A DNA stretch of 6,836 nt from Candidatus Thorarchaeota archaeon (GTDB lineage: Archaea; Asgardarchaeota; Thorarchaeia; Thorarchaeales; Thorarchaeaceae). A model generated the notes under the pieces. That model was not told the DNA's origin, did not search any database, and saw only the letters and a list, made by a program, of their open reading frames with translations. The stretch lies in assembly GCA_016840965.1 (NCBI GenBank), contig JAEORI010000310.1, forward strand, positions 1-6,836. Direction: 5' to 3'. Of this stretch, positions 1 to 5,944 are shown piece after piece. A program made the position numbers and the translations under genes. Every line of letters begins with the position of its first letter. Position 1 is the stretch's first letter.

Positions 1-360
1 ATCCTCAAGACCTAGAAAGTTAACGACAAGGTCGCAGGAATTATTGGTTAGAGGCAGCTCAGTCGCTACACAAGCGATGTATTCTAGATTTCTGAAAAGA
101 TTCCAATACGACTCGTTTGAATCCTTTAATCCTTTGAAGGACAATAAATCACTTGGGAGGCCTACTGCAACAAGTTGAGATTCTGGATAAATCTTAGAGA
201 ACTCTGCGGCATAATAGCCATGACCAGCTGGTATATCCAATATGGTTCCAACTTTGCCTGAATGAGTTCTTGAAACAAAATCCGCTATCTTGGACCTAAT
301 TCCGCCAAATTGGTCAAAAGATGCTTGATATTCTTCATCCGTGAAGTATTCGAATTCCAA
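1..360 (-). CDS. class I SAM-dependent methyltransferase (partial, C-terminus beyond window)
   Basis: The reverse strand is open for 120 codons to the left edge, so only the N-terminal part is present. The translation has a glycine-rich SAM-binding motif I (ILDIPAGHGYYA, residues about 40-51). A second strand (LVAVGLP, about 63-69) follows, then a UbiE/COQ5-like block ending ELPLTNNSCDLVVNFLG (about 101-117), which matches the usual 'LPF-x-D-x-x-FD-x-V' region. This supports a Rossmann-fold methyltransferase; the acceptor substrate is unknown. The acidic residue normally found at the end of strand 2, which binds the SAM ribose, is not obvious. The frame is closed by TAA just upstream, so the only available start is the TTG at 358-360, with a weak GAAGG about 9 nt before it. 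An ATG overlapping the TrmB stop (381-383) looks like a better start but is in another frame. The gene lies 19 nt behind the TrmB-family gene and is probably co-transcribed with it. Confidence 0.85.
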   Translation of the reverse strand, partial: MEFEYFTDEEYQASFDQFGGIRSKIADFVSRTHSGKVGTILDIPAGHGYYAAEFSKIYPESQLVAVGLPSDLLSFKGLKDSNESYWNLFRNLEYIACVATELPLTNNSCDLVVNFLGLED

Positions 361-379
361 TTAATGACGCCTTCTATTT

Positions 380-1210
380 TCATTTCTCCTTTTTTAATTG
401 CTGAAGTACTGGTTGGGCTGGTATGCTCTTTTCCCAGAGCGTTTCGAAATGCTTGATTAGAATCTCAGCAAGTTGTGGCAGATAAATCCAGACTGCGCGT
501 GTGGATGGGTACGGCGGTAACCACAACACAATATCCTTCTCATCAAAAACCGCAAAAGTAAGTCCTTCATACTCGAGATGTCTTATGTCATCACCTAATT
601 TGATTAATTCTTCATATTCCTCAAGATCTTTCTTTGTCCAATCTGAATTGAATTGTCTAATTACTCTTGATGACTTCTTATTCTTCAATGCATGCCTGAC
701 AGCCGCCAAAGACTCTTTCTTTGCTGGTATGGGTGATGCAGTTGCGACTATAAAACCTCGTTCTACATTTCTTATTGCTTCGCTATATTTCGCAATCATT
801 GCGCTATCGCAACAAGCAACCCAAACAATGTCCTCTTCCAGTTGACCATCACGAGTGCTTTCATAAGGCGCAGACAATGATGAAATTAAAGCATCCGTAG
901 ACTCCCATTGTTGTTTTATCTGTCGAACAGCCTTGGACTCTAAATCTTCCATTAATTTCTTCAGTCCGACACTCGGATCAATTGCAATATACATTGCAGG
1001 TTTTCCAGGTTGCTCCATAAGTAGTCCTTTTCCTACTAGTCCATTCAAGACGTCATATGTCCGTGGACGAGGAATACCTGATTTTTGGTTCACACCCTTT
1101 GGAGTTAGAGGCCCATAATGCAGAACAGCCACATATGCTCGAGCTTCATAAGGTGTAAGTCCCATCTCTTCAGAAAGAATTCGAATCAACTCATCCTGAT
1201 TCCTAATCAT
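380..1210 (-). CDS. TrmB-family transcriptional regulator
   Basis: This 276-residue cytoplasmic DNA-binding protein has the TrmB layout. An N-terminal winged helix-turn-helix (about residues 8-80) contains the recognition region around GIPRPRTYDVLNGLVGKGLL (45-64) and a wing near EQPGKPAMYIAIDP (66-79). A charged helical linker (about 82-112) follows. The C-terminal domain (about 125-262) ends in the typical FAVFDEKDIVLWLPP and FETLWEKSIP stretches seen in archaeal TrmB-like proteins. TrmB proteins bind palindromic operators as dimers and respond to sugars or other small molecules; the ligand here cannot be read. The ATG at 1208-1210 has no Shine-Dalgarno site, but a TATA-like box is centred about 25 nt upstream, so the transcript is probably leaderless. 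The gene is divergent from a small winged-helix gene and shares with it a spacer holding two palindromes. Its TGA overlaps an ATG, and a methyltransferase follows at once. Confidence 0.9.
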   Translation of the reverse strand: MIRNQDELIRILSEEMGLTPYEARAYVAVLHYGPLTPKGVNQKSGIPRPRTYDVLNGLVGKGLLMEQPGKPAMYIAIDPSVGLKKLMEDLESKAVRQIKQQWESTDALISSLSAPYESTRDGQLEEDIVWVACCDSAMIAKYSEAIRNVERGFIVATASPIPAKKESLAAVRHALKNKKSSRVIRQFNSDWTKKDLEEYEELIKLGDDIRHLEYEGLTFAVFDEKDIVLWLPPYPSTRAVWIYLPQLAEILIKHFETLWEKSIPAQPVLQQLKKEK

Positions 1211-1230
1211 AGTATATGTTTCGTTGCTTG

Positions 1231-1240
1231 ATTTAAATAT
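1231..1240 (-). promoter_or_regulatory. TATA-like box of the TrmB-family gene, probable leaderless start
   Basis: The minus strand reads ATATTTAAAT, centred about 25 nt from the A of the TrmB ATG at 1210. Archaeal transcription starts roughly 25 nt after the TATA centre, so transcript and start codon would coincide. This fits the absence of a Shine-Dalgarno site. The position of the TFB recognition element, just upstream (about 1241-1247), overlaps the left arm of the first palindrome. Confidence 0.6.
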
Positions 1241-1241
1241 C

Positions 1242-1267
1242 TTTTTACACGCATCTCGTGTAACAAA
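1242..1267. promoter_or_regulatory. palindromic operator candidate 1 (TTACAC-N7-GTGTAA)
   Basis: The arms TTACAC (1245-1250) and GTGTAA (1258-1263) are perfectly complementary across a 7-nt spacer, giving a 19-bp dyad. The flanks are partly symmetric: TTTTTACAC on the left and GTGTAACAAA on the right. It sits directly upstream of the TATA-like box of the TrmB-family gene, where a bound dimer would block TFB/TBP. The same core recurs exactly 46 bp away. The binder is inferred to be one of the two flanking regulators. Confidence 0.7.
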
Positions 1268-1286
1268 ATAGTAAAACTTATCTTAA

Positions 1287-1313
1287 TTTGTTACACTAAT
1301 TGAGTGTAACAAA
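1287..1313. promoter_or_regulatory. palindromic operator candidate 2 (perfect 10-bp arms)
   Basis: TTTGTTACAC (1287-1296) and GTGTAACAAA (1304-1313) form a perfect inverted repeat with 10-bp arms and a 7-nt spacer. The right arm plus three bases (GTGTAACAAAATA, 1304-1316) is a 13-bp direct repeat of 1258-1270. The site lies 21 bp before the TTG start of the small winged-helix gene. It would cover its transcription start if the weak AT-rich box near 1278-1286 is the TATA element. Autoregulation and cross-regulation of the divergent pair are inferred. Confidence 0.75.
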
Positions 1314-1334
1314 ATATCCAATGGGTGGTCTAAG

Positions 1335-1544
1335 TTGGAAGTTGCATTTCTGGCTAAAAGTACAGTTACAGTACTGGAAAAGCTAGTTAGTGAGGGTCCT
1401 CTCACGCCCAATCAAATAACAGAAAAATCCAATCTTGCCCCAAGAACTGTCGCTTTAGCTCTTCGCCAATTGAGAAGATATCGACTCTGCAAGAGAAGAG
1501 CAAACTTTGAGGACATGAGGAGACCTCTCTACTATGCTGACTGA
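1335..1544 (+). CDS. small winged-helix DNA-binding protein (MarR/ArsR-like)
   Basis: This 69-residue protein is essentially one winged helix-turn-helix. Helix 1 is about residues 8-20. The helix-turn-helix LTPNQITEKSNLAPRTVALA spans 23-42, and a basic segment with a wing (about 46-68, ending in RRPLYY) follows. It resembles the one-domain MarR/ArsR-type regulators common in archaea and lacks any visible metal- or ligand-binding cysteine cluster; its only cysteine is C52. The TTG at 1335 is the first possible start after the in-frame stop at 1284-1286. It is preceded by GGTGGTC (1324-1330), close to the archaeal anti-16S sequence. The gene is divergent from the TrmB-family gene across the paired palindromes, and it is a good candidate to bind them as a dimer. 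Downstream it converges on the CPBP protease gene. Its signal and targets are unknown. Confidence 0.82.
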   Translation: MEVAFLAKSTVTVLEKLVSEGPLTPNQITEKSNLAPRTVALALRQLRRYRLCKRRANFEDMRRPLYYAD

Positions 1545-1552
1545 GATAGGAT

Positions 1553-1588
1553 AACCGAATTTGAAATCGACCTGAACCAACTTCGGTT
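1553..1588. repeat. inverted repeat between convergent genes (possible terminator)
   Basis: AACCGAA (1553-1559) is complementary to TTCGGTT (1582-1588) across a 22-nt spacer. A second pairing is possible between AACCG (1553-1557) and CGGTT (1596-1600). It lies in the 115-bp gap between the 3' ends of the winged-helix gene and the CPBP gene, where terminators would be expected. There is no strong T-run beside it, only TTTT near 1604, so the terminator role is tentative. Confidence 0.3.
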
Positions 1589-1659
1589 TGAAGAACGGTT
1601 GTATTTTAGGCTAGTATAGGATCAAATCCATTACACGATATTTGACCAGTTTGGGTGGT

Positions 1660-2538
1660 TCACTTTGATAACACTTCTTGGTCAATCATCTCGTGGCTTG
1701 CCATAGGTTTTGAAGTTCCTTTTGTTAACATTCGAGCTGTGAGATATGCTAATGGGATTGCCACTGCTCCAAGTCTAAGAGTCATTCCAGCTATATATGG
1801 TCCAACAGTTATGTAGCCGCTTGTGAGATTCGTGAGGAAATGGAATGGTATAGTGCTCACCAAGCTACCAGTCCTCTGAACCATATAGCCCCACAGAAGC
1901 CCTATCACCATGGTTGATAGTGTGTATTCAATAGCCCAACTCATGGCTTCTCCTAAACTAATAAGACCTCCTAGATATGAGTTGAGTGGCCAGACAACAT
2001 GCCAAAGTCCAAAAAGAAATGCTTGGAGTAGGTTAGCTTTCAATGGACGCATAACTAACATGAAACAGGTTAACATGATACCCCTAAACAATATCTCCTC
2101 CATGAACGCATTCGCTGTCTGAAAAATTAAATCCGGTATCATGTAATCCAATTTGTAAATTGATATGAATGGCTGCATATTGAGAGCAACAAGGATTAAC
2201 ACATTTCCACCTACTAGAATGCCATTGAAGACCAGGCTGACAATGACAGCTATGACCAAGTTTCTTTCCCAGTTTCTCGATTGAAGGCTAATATCTGATG
2301 ACTTTCTTCTTGTTTGTCTTAGATATACAAGGATCAAAAGCATTGGAATTATTTTAGATGGTAGTATCCCAAAGTCGGTAGTATTCATTTCTAGAACAAA
2401 GATGTCAATAATTCTGAAAAGGAGTCCCAACAAGAAAAAAGAGACCGCAAGGCGGATTGGATTGTTAAACAGAACTTCATTTGATTGCTCTCTGGAAAAA
2501 GAAACATCTTGCTCCTTATTTTGCGATACAATTGACAC
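1660..2538 (-). CDS. CPBP-family (Rce1/CAAX-protease-like) intramembrane metalloprotease
   Basis: This 292-residue protein has several hydrophobic spans (about 29-50, 60-73, 93-118, 135-162, 170-192, 205-222, 245-268). It carries the three CPBP (PF02517) motifs in order: EExxxR as AFMEEILFRG (E147, E148, R152), FxxxH as FLFGLWH (F176, H180), and HxxxN as PFHFLTN (H233, N237). In Rce1-type proteases these residues lie in the membrane and form the catalytic site, so the gene should encode an active membrane endopeptidase. Its substrate is unknown. Bacterial relatives process or confer immunity to peptides, and eukaryotic Rce1 trims prenylated CAAX proteins. The N-terminus (1-26) is polar and cytoplasmic-looking, with no cleavable signal peptide. 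The GTG start at 2536-2538 is fixed by a strong AGGAGGA 8 nt upstream. The gene is probably monocistronic: a 151-bp gap separates it from the operon behind, and it is convergent with the small winged-helix gene. Confidence 0.92.
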   Translation of the reverse strand: MSIVSQNKEQDVSFSREQSNEVLFNNPIRLAVSFFLLGLLFRIIDIFVLEMNTTDFGILPSKIIPMLLILVYLRQTRRKSSDISLQSRNWERNLVIAVIVSLVFNGILVGGNVLILVALNMQPFISIYKLDYMIPDLIFQTANAFMEEILFRGIMLTCFMLVMRPLKANLLQAFLFGLWHVVWPLNSYLGGLISLGEAMSWAIEYTLSTMVIGLLWGYMVQRTGSLVSTIPFHFLTNLTSGYITVGPYIAGMTLRLGAVAIPLAYLTARMLTKGTSKPMASHEMIDQEVLSK

Positions 2539-2546
2539 AGATGTTT

Positions 2547-2553
2547 TCCTCCT
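2547..2553 (-). promoter_or_regulatory. Shine-Dalgarno site fixing the GTG start of the CPBP gene
   Basis: The minus strand reads AGGAGGA, followed by 8 nt and then the GTG at 2538. This decides a non-ATG start. A TATA-like stretch (AATATTTTAG, about 2573-2582) lies 20-25 nt further upstream, which would give a very short leader that just includes this site. Confidence 0.75.
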
Positions 2554-2689
2554 ATATCTTCTATAGGTTGGCTAAAATATTCAAATCCTCTACTCCCAAC
2601 GAATCCACTAAATTGGGAAAAACAACCCTCTAACTGCAAGGACCATTCGAAAACCCGAAAGGCTATTACTCAAACCAAAAGAATCCCAA

Positions 2690-3124
2690 TCAGCCAAATG
2701 ATTGACTGGCATAATCTCCATGAAACTCTGTTGGTATTTCTCGTAGTAGATTCACGAGCCTGTCTGTTGCTTTTGCGGTTTTTAGCAATCTAGGCATATT
2801 ACCTTTGATGTTCAACTTCCGCGTTATGAAGGCTCTATTCGCACCAATCTTTCCAACAAGTATGTCTACCCAGACACGATATGGTGCACTAAGAATGTAT
2901 GACGTTTCTCTCTCACCGCTCCAGATGTCAACCATCTTGCCCTCTTTGATCTCAAAACCAACAATCATGGTCTCCTTGATGCCTTTATCAGGTTCAGCTT
3001 GCAAGACCAATGTATAGGAATCTTTCACATTACTAGCAAGATCAGAGTACTCTTTATCACTGTTAATCTTCTCCTTGAAGCGGCCCTTGTATTCTTCACA
3101 AGCTAATTCCAATCTCTTACCCAT
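2690..3124 (-). CDS. SCP2-like (sterol carrier protein 2 domain) lipid-binding protein
   Basis: This 144-residue soluble protein resembles stand-alone SCP2 domains. A strand-rich middle (YTLVLQAEPDKGIKETMIVGFEI, split over about 37-59) leads into SYILSAPYRVWVDILVGKI (75-93). The characteristic block NRAFITRKLNIKGNM (96-110) follows, then a helix PRLLKTAKATDRLVNLLREI (111-130). SCP2 folds bind acyl chains, acyl-CoAs or isoprenoid lipids in a hydrophobic tunnel; the ligand here is unknown. There is no signal peptide or membrane segment. Two starts are possible. The ATG at 3139 abuts the stop of the dehydrogenase gene. The ATG at 3124, chosen here, has a strong GGAGGA exactly 7 nt upstream, and the family similarity does not need the five extra residues. 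It is the last gene of the ThDP enzyme-dehydrogenase-SCP2 operon, so it probably carries or presents a hydrophobic substrate or product for the two enzymes. Confidence 0.78.
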   Translation of the reverse strand: MGKRLELACEEYKGRFKEKINSDKEYSDLASNVKDSYTLVLQAEPDKGIKETMIVGFEIKEGKMVDIWSGERETSYILSAPYRVWVDILVGKIGANRAFITRKLNIKGNMPRLLKTAKATDRLVNLLREIPTEFHGDYASQSFG

Positions 3125-3131
3125 TTTGTAA

Positions 3132-3137
3132 TCCTCC
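3132..3137 (-). promoter_or_regulatory. Shine-Dalgarno site deciding the SCP2 gene start
   Basis: GGAGGA on the minus strand is followed by a 7-nt spacer and the ATG at 3124-3122. Its first G is the G of the upstream in-frame ATG (3139-3137), so it can only serve the downstream start. Confidence 0.7.
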
Positions 3138-3139
3138 AT

Positions 3140-4153
3140 CTATATCTCTACCAAAACTTTCACGTCTTGATTATCAGGACGGGTCAGTGCTTCAAACCCA
3201 TCCTCAACAACTCGGTCCAACGATATGACTCTTGTGACCAATTGCGTAGGATCTATCATATCCTCTGCAAGAAGACGAATCGCCTCTGGGAACTCTGCAT
3301 AGCCTAAGTAGCTGAACTTCAGGCAAAGTTCGTTTAGCACACCTCTCATGAAATCTGCCTCAACGGGCTCCTCGCTTATTCCAAGTACAAGGATTGTTCC
3401 CCCTCTTTTAACAAGCTGGAATGCCTCACCGCTAGGGCCAGGATTACCAGTGCACTCAACAACAACATCAGTTCCTGCTCCATCAGTCAAACTTTCTATT
3501 CGAAGAGGTAGTGACTCCTTAGTCGGGTTAATGACTACATCCGCTCCAGCTTTTCTTGCCATCTCAAGTCGTGCTGGTCGTACTTCTGATGCATACACCA
3601 CAGAAGCTCCTCGTAACTTAGCGAAATATATACTCATGATACCAATTGTACCAGTACCCAAAATGAGTACGCTATCTCCTCGCTCAAAATCTATTCTATT
3701 AAAACCACGAACTGCAATTGAAAGGGGTTCCACAAATGCACCTTTTTTGTAGTCAATTGTGTCAGGCAACCGATGCAGCATATTCTGCGGGAGTGCCACC
3801 AATTCTGCTAGTCCCCCGTTCATCGAGATTCCCACCATCTGCATATCATCACAGATTGAGAACTTCTGGGCTTTACAGAATGAACACTTCCCACATGGTA
3901 ATAATGAGTTAGGAACAATTCTATCTCCCTTCTTCCAATGGATTACATCTTTCCCTACTTCAATTACTTCACCTGAAAACTCATGACCCAAAATCAATCC
4001 TGGTTCATACATACCATATTCCCAAGCACTTAGATCAGTTCCACAGATACCCACAAACTTCGGTCTTACTAGAACATCAGTTGGTCCAATACTCGGCTCT
4101 GGTACATCTTTCACAATTATTTCATGACTTCCCTCATATATTGCAGCCTTCAT
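3140..4153 (-). CDS. zinc-dependent medium-chain alcohol/polyol dehydrogenase
   Basis: This 337-residue cytoplasmic oxidoreductase belongs to the medium-chain dehydrogenase family (threonine, sorbitol and butanediol dehydrogenase branch). Its N-terminal GroES-like domain carries the catalytic zinc ligands C37 (GICGTD), H57-E58 (GHEFSG) and E142 (VEPLSIA). It also has a complete structural zinc site, C87, C90, C93 and C101. The Rossmann domain begins around 160 with GTGTIG (166-171). An acidic residue (E190, in YASEVRPAR) ends the second strand, favouring NAD over NADP. Length and motif order are normal, so the enzyme should be functional. The substrate is not readable; secondary alcohols, polyols, acyloins and aldehydes all occur in this branch. 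Its ATG directly follows the TAG of the ThDP enzyme gene with no gap, which implies translational coupling. A weak GGGGA lies 7 nt before the ATG. The pairing suggests it reduces or oxidises the carbonyl product of that enzyme. Confidence 0.93.
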   Translation of the reverse strand: MKAAIYEGSHEIIVKDVPEPSIGPTDVLVRPKFVGICGTDLSAWEYGMYEPGLILGHEFSGEVIEVGKDVIHWKKGDRIVPNSLLPCGKCSFCKAQKFSICDDMQMVGISMNGGLAELVALPQNMLHRLPDTIDYKKGAFVEPLSIAVRGFNRIDFERGDSVLILGTGTIGIMSIYFAKLRGASVVYASEVRPARLEMARKAGADVVINPTKESLPLRIESLTDGAGTDVVVECTGNPGPSGEAFQLVKRGGTILVLGISEEPVEADFMRGVLNELCLKFSYLGYAEFPEAIRLLAEDMIDPTQLVTRVISLDRVVEDGFEALTRPDNQDVKVLVEI

Positions 4154-5878
4154 CTACTCGTCCCCTGGAAGTTGACAGCCCTCAAGCCAAACAGAAGCAA
4201 CCGATTCAAAGTCGGGTGGAATCAAGTTGATGTCAGGGTCAACCAGTATATCAAGAACTGCAGGAAGACCTGAGTCTTTTGCCTTTTGAAGGGCTGGTCC
4301 TAAGTCTGATGGCTTTTTCACTCTTATACCAAAACAACCCATAGCTTCTGCAATTTTATCATACCTTACATCGACGAAGTCTACTCCGACATACCTCTCA
4401 TCATAGAGTCCTTTCTGTCCAGCTTTAATCATGCCATATGCTCTATCGTTTGCGATAGCAATTGTGAAAGCAGTACCTAGACGTTTGGCTGTTTCAAGTT
4501 CTTGCACATTGAACATAAAGGCACCATCACCTGATATCACATAGACTTCTTTGTCCGGATGGGCTAGCTTTGAACCAATTGCATATCCAGTGCCAACTCC
4601 AAGATGGCCTGAGTCACACGGCCAGAGGAACGTTCTTGGTTCGTATATTCTGTTCAGATATATTGCCCAGACTGCTATGTTTCCACCATCGACAATAGAG
4701 ATTGCATCTCTAGGGAAGAAGTTACGTATTTCCTGAACCATTCTGAGGGGATGGATTGGTACTTTGTCTGACTTGCCTTGCTCTATGAAATCCATGAGCC
4801 AGTTTTTCTGAGCTTCACGACAGTCTGCCATCGCTGGTCGAGGTTTTGCTTTTGGTTTGTTCTTGATGTGTTTGAGAAGCTCGGTAAGTGTGCTTCTAGC
4901 ATCTCCAACGATTGCCAGATCAACTACTCGGTTTTGTGCAATAATCTCTGGTGCAATATCAATCTGAATTAACTTCTGATCTGCACAGTCACCCCACCCT
5001 GGAGCTCTCCCCCAGAAATCGAGGTCTCCCAAACGCCCTCCTACTAATAAAACCAAATCGGATTCGCACTGAGCTCCTATGGCTCCGAAGCTTCCAGGAG
5101 TCAGCGAGAGTGGATGATCCTCAGGTATTGCTCCTCTAGCGACAACTGATGTCGTGACTGGTGCTTGAAGATGTTCTGCTAGAGCTATGAGTTCCTTAGA
5201 TGCCTCAGACATGAGAACTCCATTTCCTGCATGTAAAAGTGGGAACTTTGCATTTGATAGCATCTGGGCGGCTTCTGCAATTAGATCCGGATTACCAATA
5301 GGTGGTTTTGTCATCCGATACCTATCAACAGCAACTATCCCGTCTTCTAGGGTTTCTTCTTCGCACTCTAGGTATAGCACATCTGCAGGGATATCTAGGA
5401 ATACTGGCCCCGGTCTTCCAGAAAGAGCTTCTCTAAATGCCCAGTGAACAAGTTGTGGAATTCGTTGCCAGTGAGAGACCGTTGCACCCCATTTTGTAAT
5501 AGGTCTGAACAGATTTAGTTGATCCAGTCCTTGAGTGCTTCCATGGTCTGGATTAATCCGCCATGACTGATTCTGAGCACACAGCACTATCATTGGAATA
5601 CTATCTGCAAATGCTGGATAGACTCCTGGAACCAAATCAGCTGCTCCTGGACCTACAGTTCCCAGGCATACTCCCGGATTGCCTGTCGTCCGTGCCCAAG
5701 CATCCGCAGCATGTGCAGCAGCTTGCTCATGTCTGAACGTGATAAAGTCAATTCCCTCATTGGAATGAATTGAATCAAGGAATGGGTATAATTGATCTCC
5801 TGGAACTCCAAATACATATCTGACTTGTTCTTGCATTAGACACCGAGTCAGTACTTCTCCACCAGTCATCTTTGTCAT
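4154..5878 (-). CDS. ThDP-dependent decarboxylase/carboligase-type enzyme (acetolactate synthase / 2-hydroxyacyl-CoA lyase superfamily)
   Basis: This 574-residue enzyme has the three-domain layout and length of the superfamily. The N-terminal pyrimidine-binding domain (about 5-170) includes the ThDP-activating glutamate E51 in FRHEQAAAHAADAWAR. The central domain (about 195-335) has the GGRLGDLDFWG region. The C-terminal pyrophosphate domain (about 375-555) has the GDG...N motif, G450-D451-G452 with N477. These show a cytoplasmic enzyme that cleaves or joins bonds next to a carbonyl. It lacks a recognisable AHAS-type RFDDR segment, and no regulatory subunit gene is adjacent, so anabolic acetolactate synthase is less likely. 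The QGLDQLNLFRPITKW stretch (116-130) recalls benzaldehyde lyase and 2-hydroxyacyl-CoA lyase. The substrate remains open. The ATG at 5878 has AGGTGAT 6 nt upstream. It is the first gene of the operon with the dehydrogenase and the SCP2-like protein. Confidence 0.9.
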   Translation of the reverse strand: MTKMTGGEVLTRCLMQEQVRYVFGVPGDQLYPFLDSIHSNEGIDFITFRHEQAAAHAADAWARTTGNPGVCLGTVGPGAADLVPGVYPAFADSIPMIVLCAQNQSWRINPDHGSTQGLDQLNLFRPITKWGATVSHWQRIPQLVHWAFREALSGRPGPVFLDIPADVLYLECEEETLEDGIVAVDRYRMTKPPIGNPDLIAEAAQMLSNAKFPLLHAGNGVLMSEASKELIALAEHLQAPVTTSVVARGAIPEDHPLSLTPGSFGAIGAQCESDLVLLVGGRLGDLDFWGRAPGWGDCADQKLIQIDIAPEIIAQNRVVDLAIVGDARSTLTELLKHIKNKPKAKPRPAMADCREAQKNWLMDFIEQGKSDKVPIHPLRMVQEIRNFFPRDAISIVDGGNIAVWAIYLNRIYEPRTFLWPCDSGHLGVGTGYAIGSKLAHPDKEVYVISGDGAFMFNVQELETAKRLGTAFTIAIANDRAYGMIKAGQKGLYDERYVGVDFVDVRYDKIAEAMGCFGIRVKKPSDLGPALQKAKDSGLPAVLDILVDPDINLIPPDFESVASVWLEGCQLPGDE

Positions 5879-5884
5879 TCTTCA

Positions 5885-5891
5885 ATCACCT
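5885..5891 (-). promoter_or_regulatory. Shine-Dalgarno site of the ThDP enzyme gene
   Basis: The minus strand reads AGGTGAT, a full match to the archaeal 16S 3' end, followed by 6 nt and the ATG at 5878. It favours this ATG over the second in-frame ATG at codon 4 (5869). Confidence 0.75.
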
Positions 5892-5931
5892 ACATATCAA
5901 TTGGACTAGGTCATGTTCAATAATGCGGCGC

Positions 5932-5944
5932 GATTTATCAATTA
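5932..5944 (-). promoter_or_regulatory. possible TATA box of the three-gene operon
   Basis: AATTGATAAATC on the minus strand lies about 60 nt upstream of the ThDP enzyme start. It would place transcription initiation near 5912 and give a leader of about 35 nt containing the Shine-Dalgarno site. The 105-bp gap after the membrane protein gene makes a separate promoter plausible; read-through from upstream cannot be excluded. Confidence 0.4.

Noticed and set aside
1631..1636. A third TTACAC half-site near the CPBP 3' end
   Set aside because: There is no matching GTGTAA at a 7-nt spacing, so it is not a full copy of the palindrome.
2594..2618. TCCCAA / TTGGGA inverted repeat with a 13-nt spacer between the SCP2 and CPBP genes
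   Set aside because: The 6-bp arms are too short to call a terminator or operator. The nearby T-run on the minus strand might end transcription, but nothing decides it.
2391..2639. An 82-codon minus-strand frame overlapping the CPBP start
   Set aside because: It overlaps the CPBP gene in another frame, has no family-like features, and the CPBP start is firmly fixed by its own Shine-Dalgarno site.
3348..3752. A 134-codon plus-strand frame inside the dehydrogenase gene
   Set aside because: It lies entirely antisense to a clear zinc dehydrogenase. The Ser/Thr/Pro-rich translation is typical of an antisense shadow.
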